A stretch of 64,000 bases of DNA from Paenibacillus mucilaginosus 3016 (lineage in GTDB: Bacteria; Bacillota; Bacilli; Paenibacillales; NBRC-103111), in assembly GCF_000250655.1 (NCBI RefSeq), contig NC_016935.1, positions 6,590,001-6,654,000 on the forward strand, written 5' to 3'. The position numbers and the translations under genes were made by a program. Of this stretch, positions 55,181-63,257 are shown piece by piece. The notes under the pieces are model-generated. The model was not told the origin of the DNA. It worked only from the letters and a program-made list of their open reading frames with translations, and did not search any database. Numbering within the stretch: position 1 is the first letter of the stretch; the number at the start of each line of letters is the position of its first letter.

Positions 55181-55279
55181 ATGCGAGGCTTGCTGAACGG
55201 CGCGGCCCTGGCGCTGCCGCTGTGGGGAATCATTCTATGTATCGTCCAGCTGCTGCTGCACCTTGGGCAGCAGCCCTGA
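55181..55279 (+). CDS. Small single-span membrane peptide (32 residues)
   Basis: Frame MRGLLNGAALALPLWGIILC... with one hydrophobic helix (about residues 4-27) and a polar end (HLGQQP). AAAGGGGG lies eight bases before the ATG. It is on the plus strand, between the leuS promoter and yqeM, convergent with yqeM and ending 4 bp from its stop. I do not recognise the family; size and layout fit a small membrane protein, but a chance frame is possible. Confidence 0.5.
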   Translation: MRGLLNGAALALPLWGIILCIVQLLLHLGQQP

Positions 55280-55283
55280 AGCG

Positions 55284-56072
55284 TTATTTCACCGCCGCAA
55301 AAAAAGCGCGCCGCGTATCCTCCGATGCCTGCTTAAACAGGAAGTCGCCGTAGCAGACCACCTCGCGGAAGCCGGCTTCCCTCAGCTGCGCCTCCAGCCA
55401 CGGAAGGGGGTAAGCGCGCTGCGTGTGCGTCTCTTCCACACGGTTGAACCACTCCGACGGCGTGTCGTCCCCCCTGTGCTGCTCTTCTTCCTGCACAAAG
55501 ATCGTCAGCGCATGCTCGATCTCGCTCCGGCTCTCGTCATACCCGCAGGTCCAGATATAAGCGATATCGTCCTCATTGAGGAAGAACGGCTGGCTCGCCG
55601 CATAATCCAGCAGCTGCTCGGTCGTGTGCACGTCGAAGATAAACACGCCGCCCGGCTTCAGCCCGGCGTAAGCCTGGCGGATCGCCTGCGTGATGTCCTC
55701 TTCCTCCAGCAGATAATTGAAGCAGTCGCAGAAGGACACCACGCTGTCGGCCGGACGGCCCAGCTCCCAGTCCCTCAGGTCCTGCTGCAGGAAGGTGACG
55801 CTTCCTCCCGGCGGCAGCGAGCGGTGCAGCCGCGCTTCATCCGCCTTGCTCTGCGCCACGGCCAGCATGTCCTCCGAGAGATCGATGCCGATCACCTCGT
55901 AGCCCTCCTGGGCCAGGGGAACCGCAATGCTGCCGGTGCCGCAGCCCAGATCCACCACCGTGCGGGGATGGCCGAATTTGTCCCAGCAGCCTTTGGCGAA
56001 CCTCAGCCACTCCTCGTACGGCATGTCCTCCATCAGGCGGTCGTATACATAGGAAAACCGCTCATAAGCCAT
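55284..56072 (-). CDS. yqeM: SAM-dependent methyltransferase (YqeM-like)
   Basis: 262-residue class I methyltransferase. Motif I is VVDLGCGTGSIAVPLA followed by VIGIDLSEDM; a FCDCFNYL motif and PGGVFIFDVHT block follow. Substrate not known. Position after the yqeG-yqeH-aroE-yhbY-nadD-yqeK-rsfS cluster and before the com genes is that of yqeM in Bacillus. Start at the second ATG (56072), since GGGGGATGAG stands at a proper distance from it. Confidence 0.9.
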   Translation of the reverse strand: MAYERFSYVYDRLMEDMPYEEWLRFAKGCWDKFGHPRTVVDLGCGTGSIAVPLAQEGYEVIGIDLSEDMLAVAQSKADEARLHRSLPPGGSVTFLQQDLRDWELGRPADSVVSFCDCFNYLLEEEDITQAIRQAYAGLKPGGVFIFDVHTTEQLLDYAASQPFFLNEDDIAYIWTCGYDESRSEIEHALTIFVQEEEQHRGDDTPSEWFNRVEETHTQRAYPLPWLEAQLREAGFREVVCYGDFLFKQASEDTRRAFFAAVK

Positions 56073-56122
56073 TCCTCTCATCCCCCGATTCCGGATTCGC
56101 GCAGGGTGCGCGGTGCTGCAGC

Positions 56123-56170
56123 AAAAGAGAAAACCGGTTCCGTAAGCCCGGAGGCTTACTCGGAAACCGG
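56123..56170 (-). terminator. Terminator overlapping the cvfB stop codon
   Basis: AAACCGGTTCCG-TAAGCC pairs with GGCTTA-CTCGGAAACCGG (56131-56170) and is followed on the minus strand by TTCTCTTTTGC. The right arm includes the last codons and stop (56156-56158) of cvfB. Confidence 0.82.
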
Positions 56171-57055
56171 CTGTTCTTCGCTTTGCTTCAAGTAGGTCCA
56201 GCTGCCTTCCTGGTACACGAGCCCTTCCTTCATCAGCTTGCCGAGGGCACGCTTGAAGGCCGACTTGCTCATGCCGAAGCGCTGGGAGATCAGGTCCGCC
56301 GGCGTTTCGTCCGAGAACGGCATCGCCCCGTTGCGGCGTTCCTTCAGGAAGTCGAGCAGCTTGTCCGCATCCTCGCCGCGGCCCGTCTCCTTGCGCTCGC
56401 GCATCGAGCAGTTCACATTGCCGTCCTCGCGGACGAACGTGATCCGCGCGCTGACCTTCTCCCCCAGCCGCAGCAGCCGGGTGCGCTCGGACGCATGAAT
56501 GAAGCCGATGACGCCAAAGCCGACGACCCCGCCTTCACATACGACGAAGGTGCCCATCTGCAGCGGCTTGTATACCCGGGCTTCAACCGTCGTGTTGCGC
56601 CACGACTGCGGCGCATCGAAGCACAGCGGCTTCAGCAGGTCTTCCCCGGCCACCTTGGCCACGAGGCGTCCCTGACGGTCATGGGTCATCGTGACGAAGA
56701 CCTTGTCGCCGACCTGCGGGCGAAGCTCTTCCATCTCGGGAAGCTCCCGGAACGGAAGGAGCAGCTGGCGACCGAGCCCCATCTCAAGGAAGCATCCGAA
56801 GCGGGGGTGAAAATCGGCGACCTCCAGCAGCGCCACTTCGTTCAGCTTGATGAGCGGCTCACGCATGGTGGCGGCCAGCCGGTCCTGCGTGTCGTAGAAC
56901 AGGAAGACCTCCACCTGGGTGCCGGTCTTCACTTCACCGACCACTTCGCTGTAATGGAGCAGAATATCCTGCGTGCCGTCCGTCAGGAAGAACCCGTGGG
57001 GCGATACCTCACGGGCTACTTCGAGACGCTGGTTCGTGCCTGCTTCGAGCCTCAT
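56156..57055 (-). CDS. cvfB: S1-like RNA-binding regulator CvfB
   Basis: 299-residue protein of the YitL/CvfB family: three S1-type OB domains (GFFLTDGTQDILLHYSEV, then LLEVADFHPRFGCFLEMGLGRQLLLPF, and GVIGFIHASERTRLLRLGEKV with VREDGNVNCSMR) and a C-terminal winged helix (DLISQRFGMSKSAFKRALGKLMKEGLV). It binds RNA and influences virulence regulators in Staphylococcus; its role here is unknown. The ATG overlaps the rsfS stop (ATGA). Confidence 0.93.
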   Translation of the reverse strand: MRLEAGTNQRLEVAREVSPHGFFLTDGTQDILLHYSEVVGEVKTGTQVEVFLFYDTQDRLAATMREPLIKLNEVALLEVADFHPRFGCFLEMGLGRQLLLPFRELPEMEELRPQVGDKVFVTMTHDRQGRLVAKVAGEDLLKPLCFDAPQSWRNTTVEARVYKPLQMGTFVVCEGGVVGFGVIGFIHASERTRLLRLGEKVSARITFVREDGNVNCSMRERKETGRGEDADKLLDFLKERRNGAMPFSDETPADLISQRFGMSKSAFKRALGKLMKEGLVYQEGSWTYLKQSEEQPVSE

Positions 57056-57396
57056 ACGCGCTCAACGACCTTGGCATCCGACCACAGACGCTCGATGTTG
57101 TAATATTCGCGGTCATCGCGGTGGAACACATGCACCACGACGTCCCCGAGATCCACGAGCACCCAGCGTGCCGTATCCATGCCTTCGAGTCCGCGCAGGC
57201 GGGCGCCCTTCTCCTCGGCGCGCTTGCGGATCTCGGTGGCGATCGCCTGCACCTGTGTCTCCGAGTTCCCGTGACAGATCATAAAGTAGTCCGCAATCAG
57301 CGAAATGCCCTTCAGGTTCAGGGCGACGAGGTTCATCGCTTTCTTGTCTTCGGCCGCATCGACCACGAGCTCCAGCAGCTCTTCCGGTTGTATCAT
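57052..57396 (-). CDS. rsfS: Ribosomal silencing factor RsfS
   Basis: 114-residue protein that binds L14 and blocks 30S joining during starvation. Contains LVVDAAEDKKAMNLVALNLKG, ADYFMICHGNSETQVQAIA, ARWVLVDLGDVVVHVFH and REYYNIERLWSDA, the family signature. Start at 57396 after AGGAGG. It overlaps cvfB by 4 bp and follows yqeK by 100 bp. Confidence 0.97.
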   Translation of the reverse strand: MIQPEELLELVVDAAEDKKAMNLVALNLKGISLIADYFMICHGNSETQVQAIATEIRKRAEEKGARLRGLEGMDTARWVLVDLGDVVVHVFHRDDREYYNIERLWSDAKVVERV

Positions 57397-57496
57397 AGAA
57401 GTTCCTCCTAATAAGCTGATCTTTACCAGCTCCATTTCTTCAAACGAATTGCCCTTGGCCCTCCCTGCCGCAGCTTGCGGGGCCCGGAGCTTCCAG

Positions 57497-58078
57497 CTAT
57501 TCCTGCGCTTCTTCAGCTTCCAATTCCACAATAAGACCGTTGCGTGCCGCCAGGGTCAGCGGATACACCCGCTTGCGCTTGTCCAGCAGGAAGCGGATCG
57601 TACCGTCGAAGCCCGCAAGCAGCGCCTTCTCTAAACTATGTTCGGCGTTTTCCCGAATATTATGCACTCCCGGAAAATCCCGGCCCGGCTCCATATAATC
57701 CGCCAGGCAGACGACTTTGTCGAGCAGCGTCATCTTCTCCCGGCCGGATGTGTGGTAGCGGATCGCATCGAGAATTTCCTCGTCATCCACGCCGTACTGC
57801 GTCCGGGCCACCCAGGCGCCGGCGTGGGCATGCCACAGCTCCTTGTCGTACTCCAGCAGGTCCTGCGGAAGCCCGTTCTCCCGGATGATCCGCGCCTGCT
57901 CGTCCACCCGCCAATACTTGCACACATCGTGAAGAATGGCGGCGAGGTCCGCCTTCACCGGATCCGCTCCGTAGCGCTCCGCGAGCCGGACCGCCGTCTC
58001 CATCACGCCCAGCGTATGGGTCCAGCGCTTCTCGGGCATCTGCGAGCGGACGGACTCCATGATCTCCTCACGTTTCAT
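57497..58078 (-). CDS. yqeK: HD-domain diadenosine tetraphosphatase YqeK
   Basis: 193-residue HD phosphohydrolase that symmetrically cleaves Ap4A in studied homologues. H21 (WTHTLGV), the HD pair at 50-51 (AILHDVCKYW), a later AWVAR region and the YHTSGREKMTLLDKVVCLADYMEPGRD block supply the metal site. Its start overlaps the nadD end by 11 bp, indicating coupled translation. Confidence 0.95.
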   Translation of the reverse strand: MKREEIMESVRSQMPEKRWTHTLGVMETAVRLAERYGADPVKADLAAILHDVCKYWRVDEQARIIRENGLPQDLLEYDKELWHAHAGAWVARTQYGVDDEEILDAIRYHTSGREKMTLLDKVVCLADYMEPGRDFPGVHNIRENAEHSLEKALLAGFDGTIRFLLDKRKRVYPLTLAARNGLIVELEAEEAQE

Positions 58079-58655
58079 ACAGCGAGTTCACCTCGATATA
58101 ATCATTTACCCGGTCCGGTACGCGGTAACGCGCCGAACGGCCTTCGGCCCGGCGCTGCCGGATCTCCGTGGAGGACAGCTCCACCTGCGGCATGCGCACG
58201 AGCCTCACCGCCTCCCGGATCGGTCCGGGAAGGGTCTCGTATTCAGTCGAATAGCCCGGCCGCTCGAGCCCCACGAACGTCACCAGCCGGACAAGCTCCT
58301 CGATGCGGTACCACTTCGGCAGGTACTGGACCATGTCCGCACCGATAATGTAATAAAACTGCTTGTCCGGGTGCTCCTTCCGGAGCCTGGTTACGGTCTC
58401 GATGCTGTAGGACACGCCGCCCCTGCGCAGCTCCACATCCGATGCACGGAACCGCGGATGGCCCTCCACCGCGAGGCGCACCATCTCCAGCCGCTCGGCG
58501 GCCGAAGCCCCCGGCTTATGCTCCTTGTGGGGCGGGACGTTCGTCGGCATGAACCACACCTCGTCCAGCTCCAGCGCCTCGCACACACTGTCCGCGGCAA
58601 GGAGATGTCCGAGATGGATCGGATCGAACGTGCCGCCCATCAAGCCGACTTTCAT
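58068..58655 (-). CDS. nadD: Nicotinate-nucleotide adenylyltransferase
   Basis: 195-residue enzyme forming deamido-NAD from nicotinate mononucleotide and ATP. The nucleotidyltransferase motif GGTFDPIHLGH is at 8-18 and the SSTEIR motif near residue 170. In operon with yhbY upstream (42 bp) and yqeK downstream (overlap), as in Bacillus. Confidence 0.98.
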   Translation of the reverse strand: MKVGLMGGTFDPIHLGHLLAADSVCEALELDEVWFMPTNVPPHKEHKPGASAAERLEMVRLAVEGHPRFRASDVELRRGGVSYSIETVTRLRKEHPDKQFYYIIGADMVQYLPKWYRIEELVRLVTFVGLERPGYSTEYETLPGPIREAVRLVRMPQVELSSTEIRQRRAEGRSARYRVPDRVNDYIEVNSLYET

Positions 58656-58697
58656 TCCTGGTCTCTCCTCTCCCGGGAGCTGCCCCTGGACTCCGGC

Positions 58698-58991
58698 TTA
58701 CACCGGGAGCTCGATCGTTTTGTGCTCGCGGGACTCCTTGTAGAGCACCACGATCTTGCCGATGACCTGGACGAGCTCCGCTTTAGCTCCGTCAGCAAGC
58801 TGCTGCGCCACTTCGTCCCGGTCCTCCATACAGTTGTTGAGCACGGTCACCTTGATGAGCTCCCGCGTTTCGATCGCCTCGTTGATATGGCGGATAATAT
58901 GATCATTCACGCCGCCCTTCCCCACCTGGAAAATCGGGTCGAGATGGTGGGCCAGCGATCTCAGATATCGTTTTTGTTTGCCTGTCAGCAT
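58698..58991 (-). CDS. yhbY: Ribosome-associated RNA-binding protein YhbY
   Basis: 97-residue CRM-domain protein: MLTGKQKRYLRSLAHHLDPIFQVGKGGV carries the GxxG RNA-binding loop, followed by IRHINEAIETRELIKVTVL. It binds pre-50S particles in homologues. Lies between aroE and nadD. Confidence 0.97.
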   Translation of the reverse strand: MLTGKQKRYLRSLAHHLDPIFQVGKGGVNDHIIRHINEAIETRELIKVTVLNNCMEDRDEVAQQLADGAKAELVQVIGKIVVLYKESREHKTIELPV

Positions 58992-59015
58992 GCTGTCTTC
59001 ATCCTATCTTGTGCT

Positions 59016-59924
59016 CTAGTTTGGTTGTTTCTGTCTGTCTGCTTCGGCTTCGCCGAACGAGTCCAACACCGCTTTGCGCATAGCCTCGACCGGTGCCGGC
59101 TGTCCGGTCCAATATTCGAAGGCGTACGCCCCCTGGTAGATGAACATGCCTAGTCCGCTGTGCACCGTGGCGCCCTGCTTCTCCCGGGCTTCCCTCAGCA
59201 GCCTCGTCTCGAGGGGATTATAAATGAGGTCGCTCACGACATGATCCTCCCGGATCAGCGAGATGTCCATCGGCACCTCATCCACGTTCGGATACATACC
59301 GACGAGCGTATTGTTCACGATAAGCGCCGCGTCTCCCGCCAGCTCGTGGATCTCGTCGAGCCCATGGCCGCTGATGCTGCCGTAGCCGCCGAGTGCGTCG
59401 GCCAGATCGAGCGCCTTCTCCTTCGTCCGGTTCGCGATGTAGATATGCTCCGCGCCTTCCTGCGCCAGCGCATATCCAACGCCCCGGGCCGCCCCGCCGG
59501 CACCGATCATGAGCACCTTGCGTCCCTTAAGCTCGATGCCCGTCTCTTCCTTCAGCGAACGGATATAGCCGATGCCGTCAGTGTTATAGCCGATGAGGCG
59601 GCCGCCCTCGTTCACGACGGTGTTCACCGCCCCGATCACCCGGGCGCCCTCGTCGATCTCATCGAGATACGACATCACTTCCAGCTTGTGGGGCACCGTG
59701 ACGTTCACGCCGCGGAAGCCGAGCGCACGGATGCCTGCTACCGCGTCCTTGAGCGTTCCCGGCAGAATATGAAATGCGCCGTAGGCCGCGTTGATGCCCG
59801 CCACGTCGAACGCCCGGTTCAGCATGACCGGCGACTTCGAGTGCCGCACCGGGTCTCCGAAGACGCCATACAGAATCGTGTGGCTGTCCAGCCCCTGCTT
59901 TCTCACCAGCACCAGCTTCTCCAT
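59016..59924 (-). CDS. aroE: Shikimate dehydrogenase
   Basis: 302-residue NADPH-dependent enzyme of the shikimate pathway. Substrate site HSKSPVMLNRAF and the catalytic Lys in VNVTVPHK are present, with the NADP site VLMIGAGGAARGVGYALAQ and NRTKEKA. GGAGG lies 10 bases before the start. A 15-residue N-terminal extension (MEKLVLVRKQGLDSH) precedes the usual start of the family. Confidence 0.97.
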   Translation of the reverse strand: MEKLVLVRKQGLDSHTILYGVFGDPVRHSKSPVMLNRAFDVAGINAAYGAFHILPGTLKDAVAGIRALGFRGVNVTVPHKLEVMSYLDEIDEGARVIGAVNTVVNEGGRLIGYNTDGIGYIRSLKEETGIELKGRKVLMIGAGGAARGVGYALAQEGAEHIYIANRTKEKALDLADALGGYGSISGHGLDEIHELAGDAALIVNNTLVGMYPNVDEVPMDISLIREDHVVSDLIYNPLETRLLREAREKQGATVHSGLGMFIYQGAYAFEYWTGQPAPVEAMRKAVLDSFGEAEADRQKQPN

Positions 59925-59997
59925 TAGGTAACGTTCCTCCCGATTCGTTGGTAACTCGTACGCACTCTATTGCCCGTTCCCCAAAGGACGGTGCGGT

Positions 59998-61104
59998 CTA
60001 GATCAGGGATTCCCTGACCGCCACTTTCACCCCGCGGGGCACGTGGATGGCCAGCTCCGCTCCCTGGACGCCGTTCGCCTTCACCCAGCCGAGGCCGGAG
60101 ATCGAGACGTCGAGATTGCCGCCCTTCGGAATGCGGATCGCATGCTTCGTCAGCTTCGGCAGCTCATCCAGGTTCTCGAGAACCGGCGGCTGCAGCAGCA
60201 CGCCCTTGTGGTTCTCGTAGAGCTCGTCCGCCTTCTCCAGCTTCGTCCGGTGCGCCTCGAGCGAGTTGGACACATAGAAGGTGAACGACTGGCGTTCGCC
60301 CTGCAGGAAGTCAAACCGCGCCAAAGCGCCGAAATACACCGACTGCCCGCTGTTCAGCTGGAACACGAGGGGTTTCATCGGCTTGTCCGGCATGACCTTC
60401 ATGAGGTCCTTCTTGTTCACGAGCTCCGTGAGGCGGTGCTTATATACGATGCCCGGCGTATCGATAATGGAGCCGCCGTCATCGAGCGGAATGCGCACGA
60501 GATCGAGCGTCGTTCCCGGATACTGGGAGACGGTCAGCTCCGCATCGAGGTCGCTGTAATCGTGGATCAGGCGGTTGATCAGCGTGGACTTGCCGACGTT
60601 CGTCGCGCCGACGACGTAGATATCCCGGCCCTTACGGTGCTCGTCGAGCGCCTCGATCACTCGTTCGAAGCCCATGTTCTTGCGGGCCGAGCAGAGCACG
60701 ATGTTGGCCACCTTCAGCCCGGCTTCCTTCGCCTGGCGCTGCACCCAGTTCAGGATGCGGTTGTAGTTGGTCACCTTCGGCAGCAGGTCGATCTTGTTCA
60801 CGACGAGGATGATCGGATTGTTCCCTACGAAGCGGGGCAGACCGGAGATCATGCTCCCCTCGAAGTCGAACAGGTCGACGATGTTGACGACGAGCGAATC
60901 CGTCGTGCCGACATGGCCGAGCAGCTTCAGAAAGTCATCCTGGTTCAGCGTAATCCCGGATGCTTCATTATAGTTCTTGATACGGTAGCAGCGCTGGCAG
61001 ATCACCGGCGTACGGGACAGAGCCTGCTCAGGCACGAAGCCGAGCTGATCCGGGTTCTCCTGCTGCAGCGCAACGCCGCATCCCGCGCAATTCTTGTTTT
61101 CCAA
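59998..61104 (-). CDS. yqeH: Ribosome biogenesis GTPase YqeH
   Basis: 368-residue circularly permuted GTPase for 30S assembly. An N-terminal zinc finger (CAGCGVALQ, then CQRCYRIKNY) precedes G4 (NKIDLL), G5 (CSARKN), G1 (GATNVGKST) and G3 (DTPG) in the permuted order. The start is TTG at 61102-61104, following the yqeG stop by 10 bp, with AGGA as a weak ribosome-binding site. Confidence 0.96.
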   Translation of the reverse strand: MENKNCAGCGVALQQENPDQLGFVPEQALSRTPVICQRCYRIKNYNEASGITLNQDDFLKLLGHVGTTDSLVVNIVDLFDFEGSMISGLPRFVGNNPIILVVNKIDLLPKVTNYNRILNWVQRQAKEAGLKVANIVLCSARKNMGFERVIEALDEHRKGRDIYVVGATNVGKSTLINRLIHDYSDLDAELTVSQYPGTTLDLVRIPLDDGGSIIDTPGIVYKHRLTELVNKKDLMKVMPDKPMKPLVFQLNSGQSVYFGALARFDFLQGERQSFTFYVSNSLEAHRTKLEKADELYENHKGVLLQPPVLENLDELPKLTKHAIRIPKGGNLDVSISGLGWVKANGVQGAELAIHVPRGVKVAVRESLI

Positions 61105-61114
61105 GGGTGGATTC

Positions 61115-61609
61115 CTACTTTCTCATGAGCGTTTGGGCAGCCTTCTCGAGGGTGCGGTTGACCTTGGTGAAAAAGCCTTCATCGGAGGGCGAGATCGGCG
61201 TCACGAGGATCGTATGGAGCCCCATCCGGTTGCCGCCCAGCACATCGGTCAGCATCTGGTCGCCGATCACGACCGTCTGGTTCGAACGCAGATTCATCAT
61301 GGTGAGCGCCTTGCGGAAGGCCGCGGTAGTCGGCTTCTTCGCCCGGTAAATGAAAGGCAGGGATAACGGCTCCGCGAACTTGGTCACCCTCGTCCGCTGG
61401 TTGTTGGATACGACCACCACCTGAAACCCGATCTGACCGACAACCTTCAGCCAGTCGATCAGCTCCGGTGTGGCGAGCGGCGCTTTGGCCCCAACCAGCG
61501 TATTGTCCAAGTCCGTAATAATGCCCCGATATCCCTGCTCATATAGCTGCTGCAGATTAATTTCGTATATCGAATTGACATGTTGGTGCGGAATCAGCTT
61601 TTTCAGCAA
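61115..61609 (-). CDS. yqeG: YqeG-family HAD phosphatase
   Basis: HAD subfamily IIIA phosphatase of about 164 residues. Motif I is DLDNTLV, motif II is VSNN and motif III/IV includes KALTMMNLRSNQTVVIGDQMLTDVLGG. The likely start is TTG at 61607-61609, six bases after GAGGTG, giving the family N-terminus LLKKLIPHQHV; a GTG three codons earlier is part of that site. Substrate unknown. First gene of the yqeG-yqeH-aroE operon. Confidence 0.93.
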   Translation of the reverse strand: MLKKLIPHQHVNSIYEINLQQLYEQGYRGIITDLDNTLVGAKAPLATPELIDWLKVVGQIGFQVVVVSNNQRTRVTKFAEPLSLPFIYRAKKPTTAAFRKALTMMNLRSNQTVVIGDQMLTDVLGGNRMGLHTILVTPISPSDEGFFTKVNRTLEKAAQTLMRK

Positions 61610-61647
61610 TGCGTTCACCTCGTAAGACGATAGGCTGTATACGTCAA

Positions 61648-61677
61648 ACTATACCATAGATGTCCAATTCCTTGCAA
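61648..61677 (-). promoter_or_regulatory. Sigma-A promoter of yqeG
   Basis: -35 TTGCAA (61672-61677), 18-bp spacer, -10 TATAGT (61648-61653), about 40 bp before the start. The rest of the 61678-61872 gap holds nothing I can assign. Confidence 0.7.
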
Positions 61678-61872
61678 AATGGTTCTTGAAGCGGCGAAAA
61701 TCGACGGCAGCGGCTTTCAGGCGGCCGATTGCTCAGGCTCCTCTGCCTTTATCATGCCAATCTCTGCAAGAAGATAGTCGGTTTCGCCGTCAACGGGGCG
61801 CCGCCCTGCCGGTCATCCATGTCGAGATCAGAAAGCTTCAGCTTCGCTGAAAACTTATACTCTCTTATATCT

Positions 61873-61899
61873 AAAAAAATCCGCAGGTCTCCCCGCGGA
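61873..61899 (-). terminator. Terminator of the cotJ operon
   Basis: TCCGC (61880-61884) pairs with GCGGA (61895-61899); seven A at 61873-61879 form the U-tract on the minus strand. Confidence 0.8.
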
Positions 61900-61932
61900 C
61901 ATGCTCTTTCCCTTTTTCGAATGAGGACATTC

Positions 61933-62502
61933 CTAGAAAAACTTCTGCGCCGCCTGGTCTTCCTTCAGCATCTCCACCGCTTCACGGAAGCGCATCGAAT
62001 GCACAATCTCCCGCTCGCGCAGGAACTTCAGGCTGTCCTGCAGGTCGACGTCGTCGGTCATGTCGATCAGCCATTGATAAGTGGCCCGCGCCTTCTCCTC
62101 CGCCGCAATGTCCTCGTAGAGGTCGGCGATCGGATCGCATTTGGCCTGTATGTAGCTCGCCTGCCAAGGTACGCCAGCCGCGTTCTGGTAGAACAGGGCA
62201 CTGCCGTGGTTCGCATAATGGTCGCCAAGGCCCGCCTCGCGCATCTGCTGCGGGGTCGCATCCTTGGTCAGCTTGAGGATCATCGCCGCGATCATCTCCA
62301 GATGGGAGAATTCCTCCATGGTGACATCCGTCAGCAGGCCGACCACCTTGTCCGGCAGCGAATACCGCTGGTTCATATAACGCAGCGCCGCCGCCAGCTC
62401 GCCATCCGCGCCGCCGTACTGTTCCATGAGGTATTTGGCCATCCGGGGATCGCATTTGCTTACGCGTACGGGATACTGCAGCTTCTTTTCATATAAGAAC
62501 AT
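61933..62502 (-). CDS. cotJC: Spore coat protein CotJC, manganese-catalase family
   Basis: 189-residue ferritin-like di-metal protein. LLTDVTMEEFSHLEMIAAMI and DIAAEEKARATYQWLIDMTDD supply the Glu/His ligands. It is a coat component made in the mother cell in Bacillus. Third gene of cotJABC, 12 bp after cotJB. Confidence 0.96.
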   Translation of the reverse strand: MFLYEKKLQYPVRVSKCDPRMAKYLMEQYGGADGELAAALRYMNQRYSLPDKVVGLLTDVTMEEFSHLEMIAAMILKLTKDATPQQMREAGLGDHYANHGSALFYQNAAGVPWQASYIQAKCDPIADLYEDIAAEEKARATYQWLIDMTDDVDLQDSLKFLREREIVHSMRFREAVEMLKEDQAAQKFF

Positions 62503-62514
62503 CGGCTTCTCCTC

Positions 62515-62787
62515 CTATACCTGCCACGGCCATGGCGTCGTATTCCATTCGGCCGGCTCTTCGGCCTGGCTGCGTCCGTTGTGAATCAGCGGTCCGTACT
62601 TGCGCTCGAACGGCTCCACGAGCTCCAGACGCTGGGCCGACAGCTCCTTGTACTGCCGCAGCGCTTTCTCGTCCGCCGGATGGGTATCAAGGTAGAGCTG
62701 CAGCTCCGTGAGAACAAAATCCAGCGCCTGCAGTTCCTCAAGCGCCGTGTAGTAGGCCTGCGGCAGCGGTTTGGGCTTGGCTGTCAT
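62515..62787 (-). CDS. cotJB: Spore coat protein CotJB
   Basis: 90 residues with YYTALEELQALDFVLTELQLYLDTHPAD and a C-terminal KYGPLIHNGRSQ ... WPWQV block, the CotJB signature. Needed for CotJC assembly in Bacillus. Starts 4 bp after the cotJA stop. Confidence 0.95.
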   Translation of the reverse strand: MTAKPKPLPQAYYTALEELQALDFVLTELQLYLDTHPADEKALRQYKELSAQRLELVEPFERKYGPLIHNGRSQAEEPAEWNTTPWPWQV

Positions 62788-62791
62788 CTTC

Positions 62792-63031
62792 TCACTCCTC
62801 CTCGTAACGCTTCGGTTCGTAAGGACTGTACAGGTCCGGCCACAGCGTGCCTCTCTTCAAAGCTTCCTTCGGGCTGTACTGCTCCTGGTCCGCCGGTTGA
62901 TACGTCAGGAACAGCTGGGGCGGGGTCACATAAGTCTTCTCGACAATGGGGGGACAGGGATCGAATCTGCCCGCCGGGGGCTGGAATACGCGGGTCTGCT
63001 CCTCCAGCTTCTTCTGGTCGGCACGTGTCAT
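62792..63031 (-). CDS. cotJA: Spore coat-associated protein CotJA
   Basis: 79 residues; the PPQLFLTYQPADQEQYSPKEALKRGTLWPDLY block with aromatic/Pro content is characteristic. GAGGAGG lies six bases before the ATG. First gene of the cotJ operon; a mother-cell promoter is expected but none was identified. Confidence 0.93.
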   Translation of the reverse strand: MTRADQKKLEEQTRVFQPPAGRFDPCPPIVEKTYVTPPQLFLTYQPADQEQYSPKEALKRGTLWPDLYSPYEPKRYEEE

Positions 63032-63173
63032 GGGAATCCTCCTCTACCCTTGCTTGGATGAATGACATCCTCCTTCATTACCACAGTTTGCCTGTAGGGA
63101 AACATGCCTCTGTCAAGATCATTCACACGGGCGCTTGGAGCCCCGGCGAAATATAGATTCTTCTAGTTGAACG

Positions 63174-63223
63174 AAAAAAAGAGAGCCTCCGCATCCGTTG
63201 GAAGGATGGGAAAAGCTCTCTTT
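63174..63223 (-). terminator. Terminator of the transglutaminase gene
   Basis: AAAGAGAGC (63178-63186) pairs with GCTCTCTTT (63215-63223) with an inner CATCC/GGATG stem; the A-run at 63174-63180 gives the U-tract. Confidence 0.88.
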
Positions 63224-63257
63224 CACTGCAATACTCGCCTGCAGGGGCATCCCCTGC

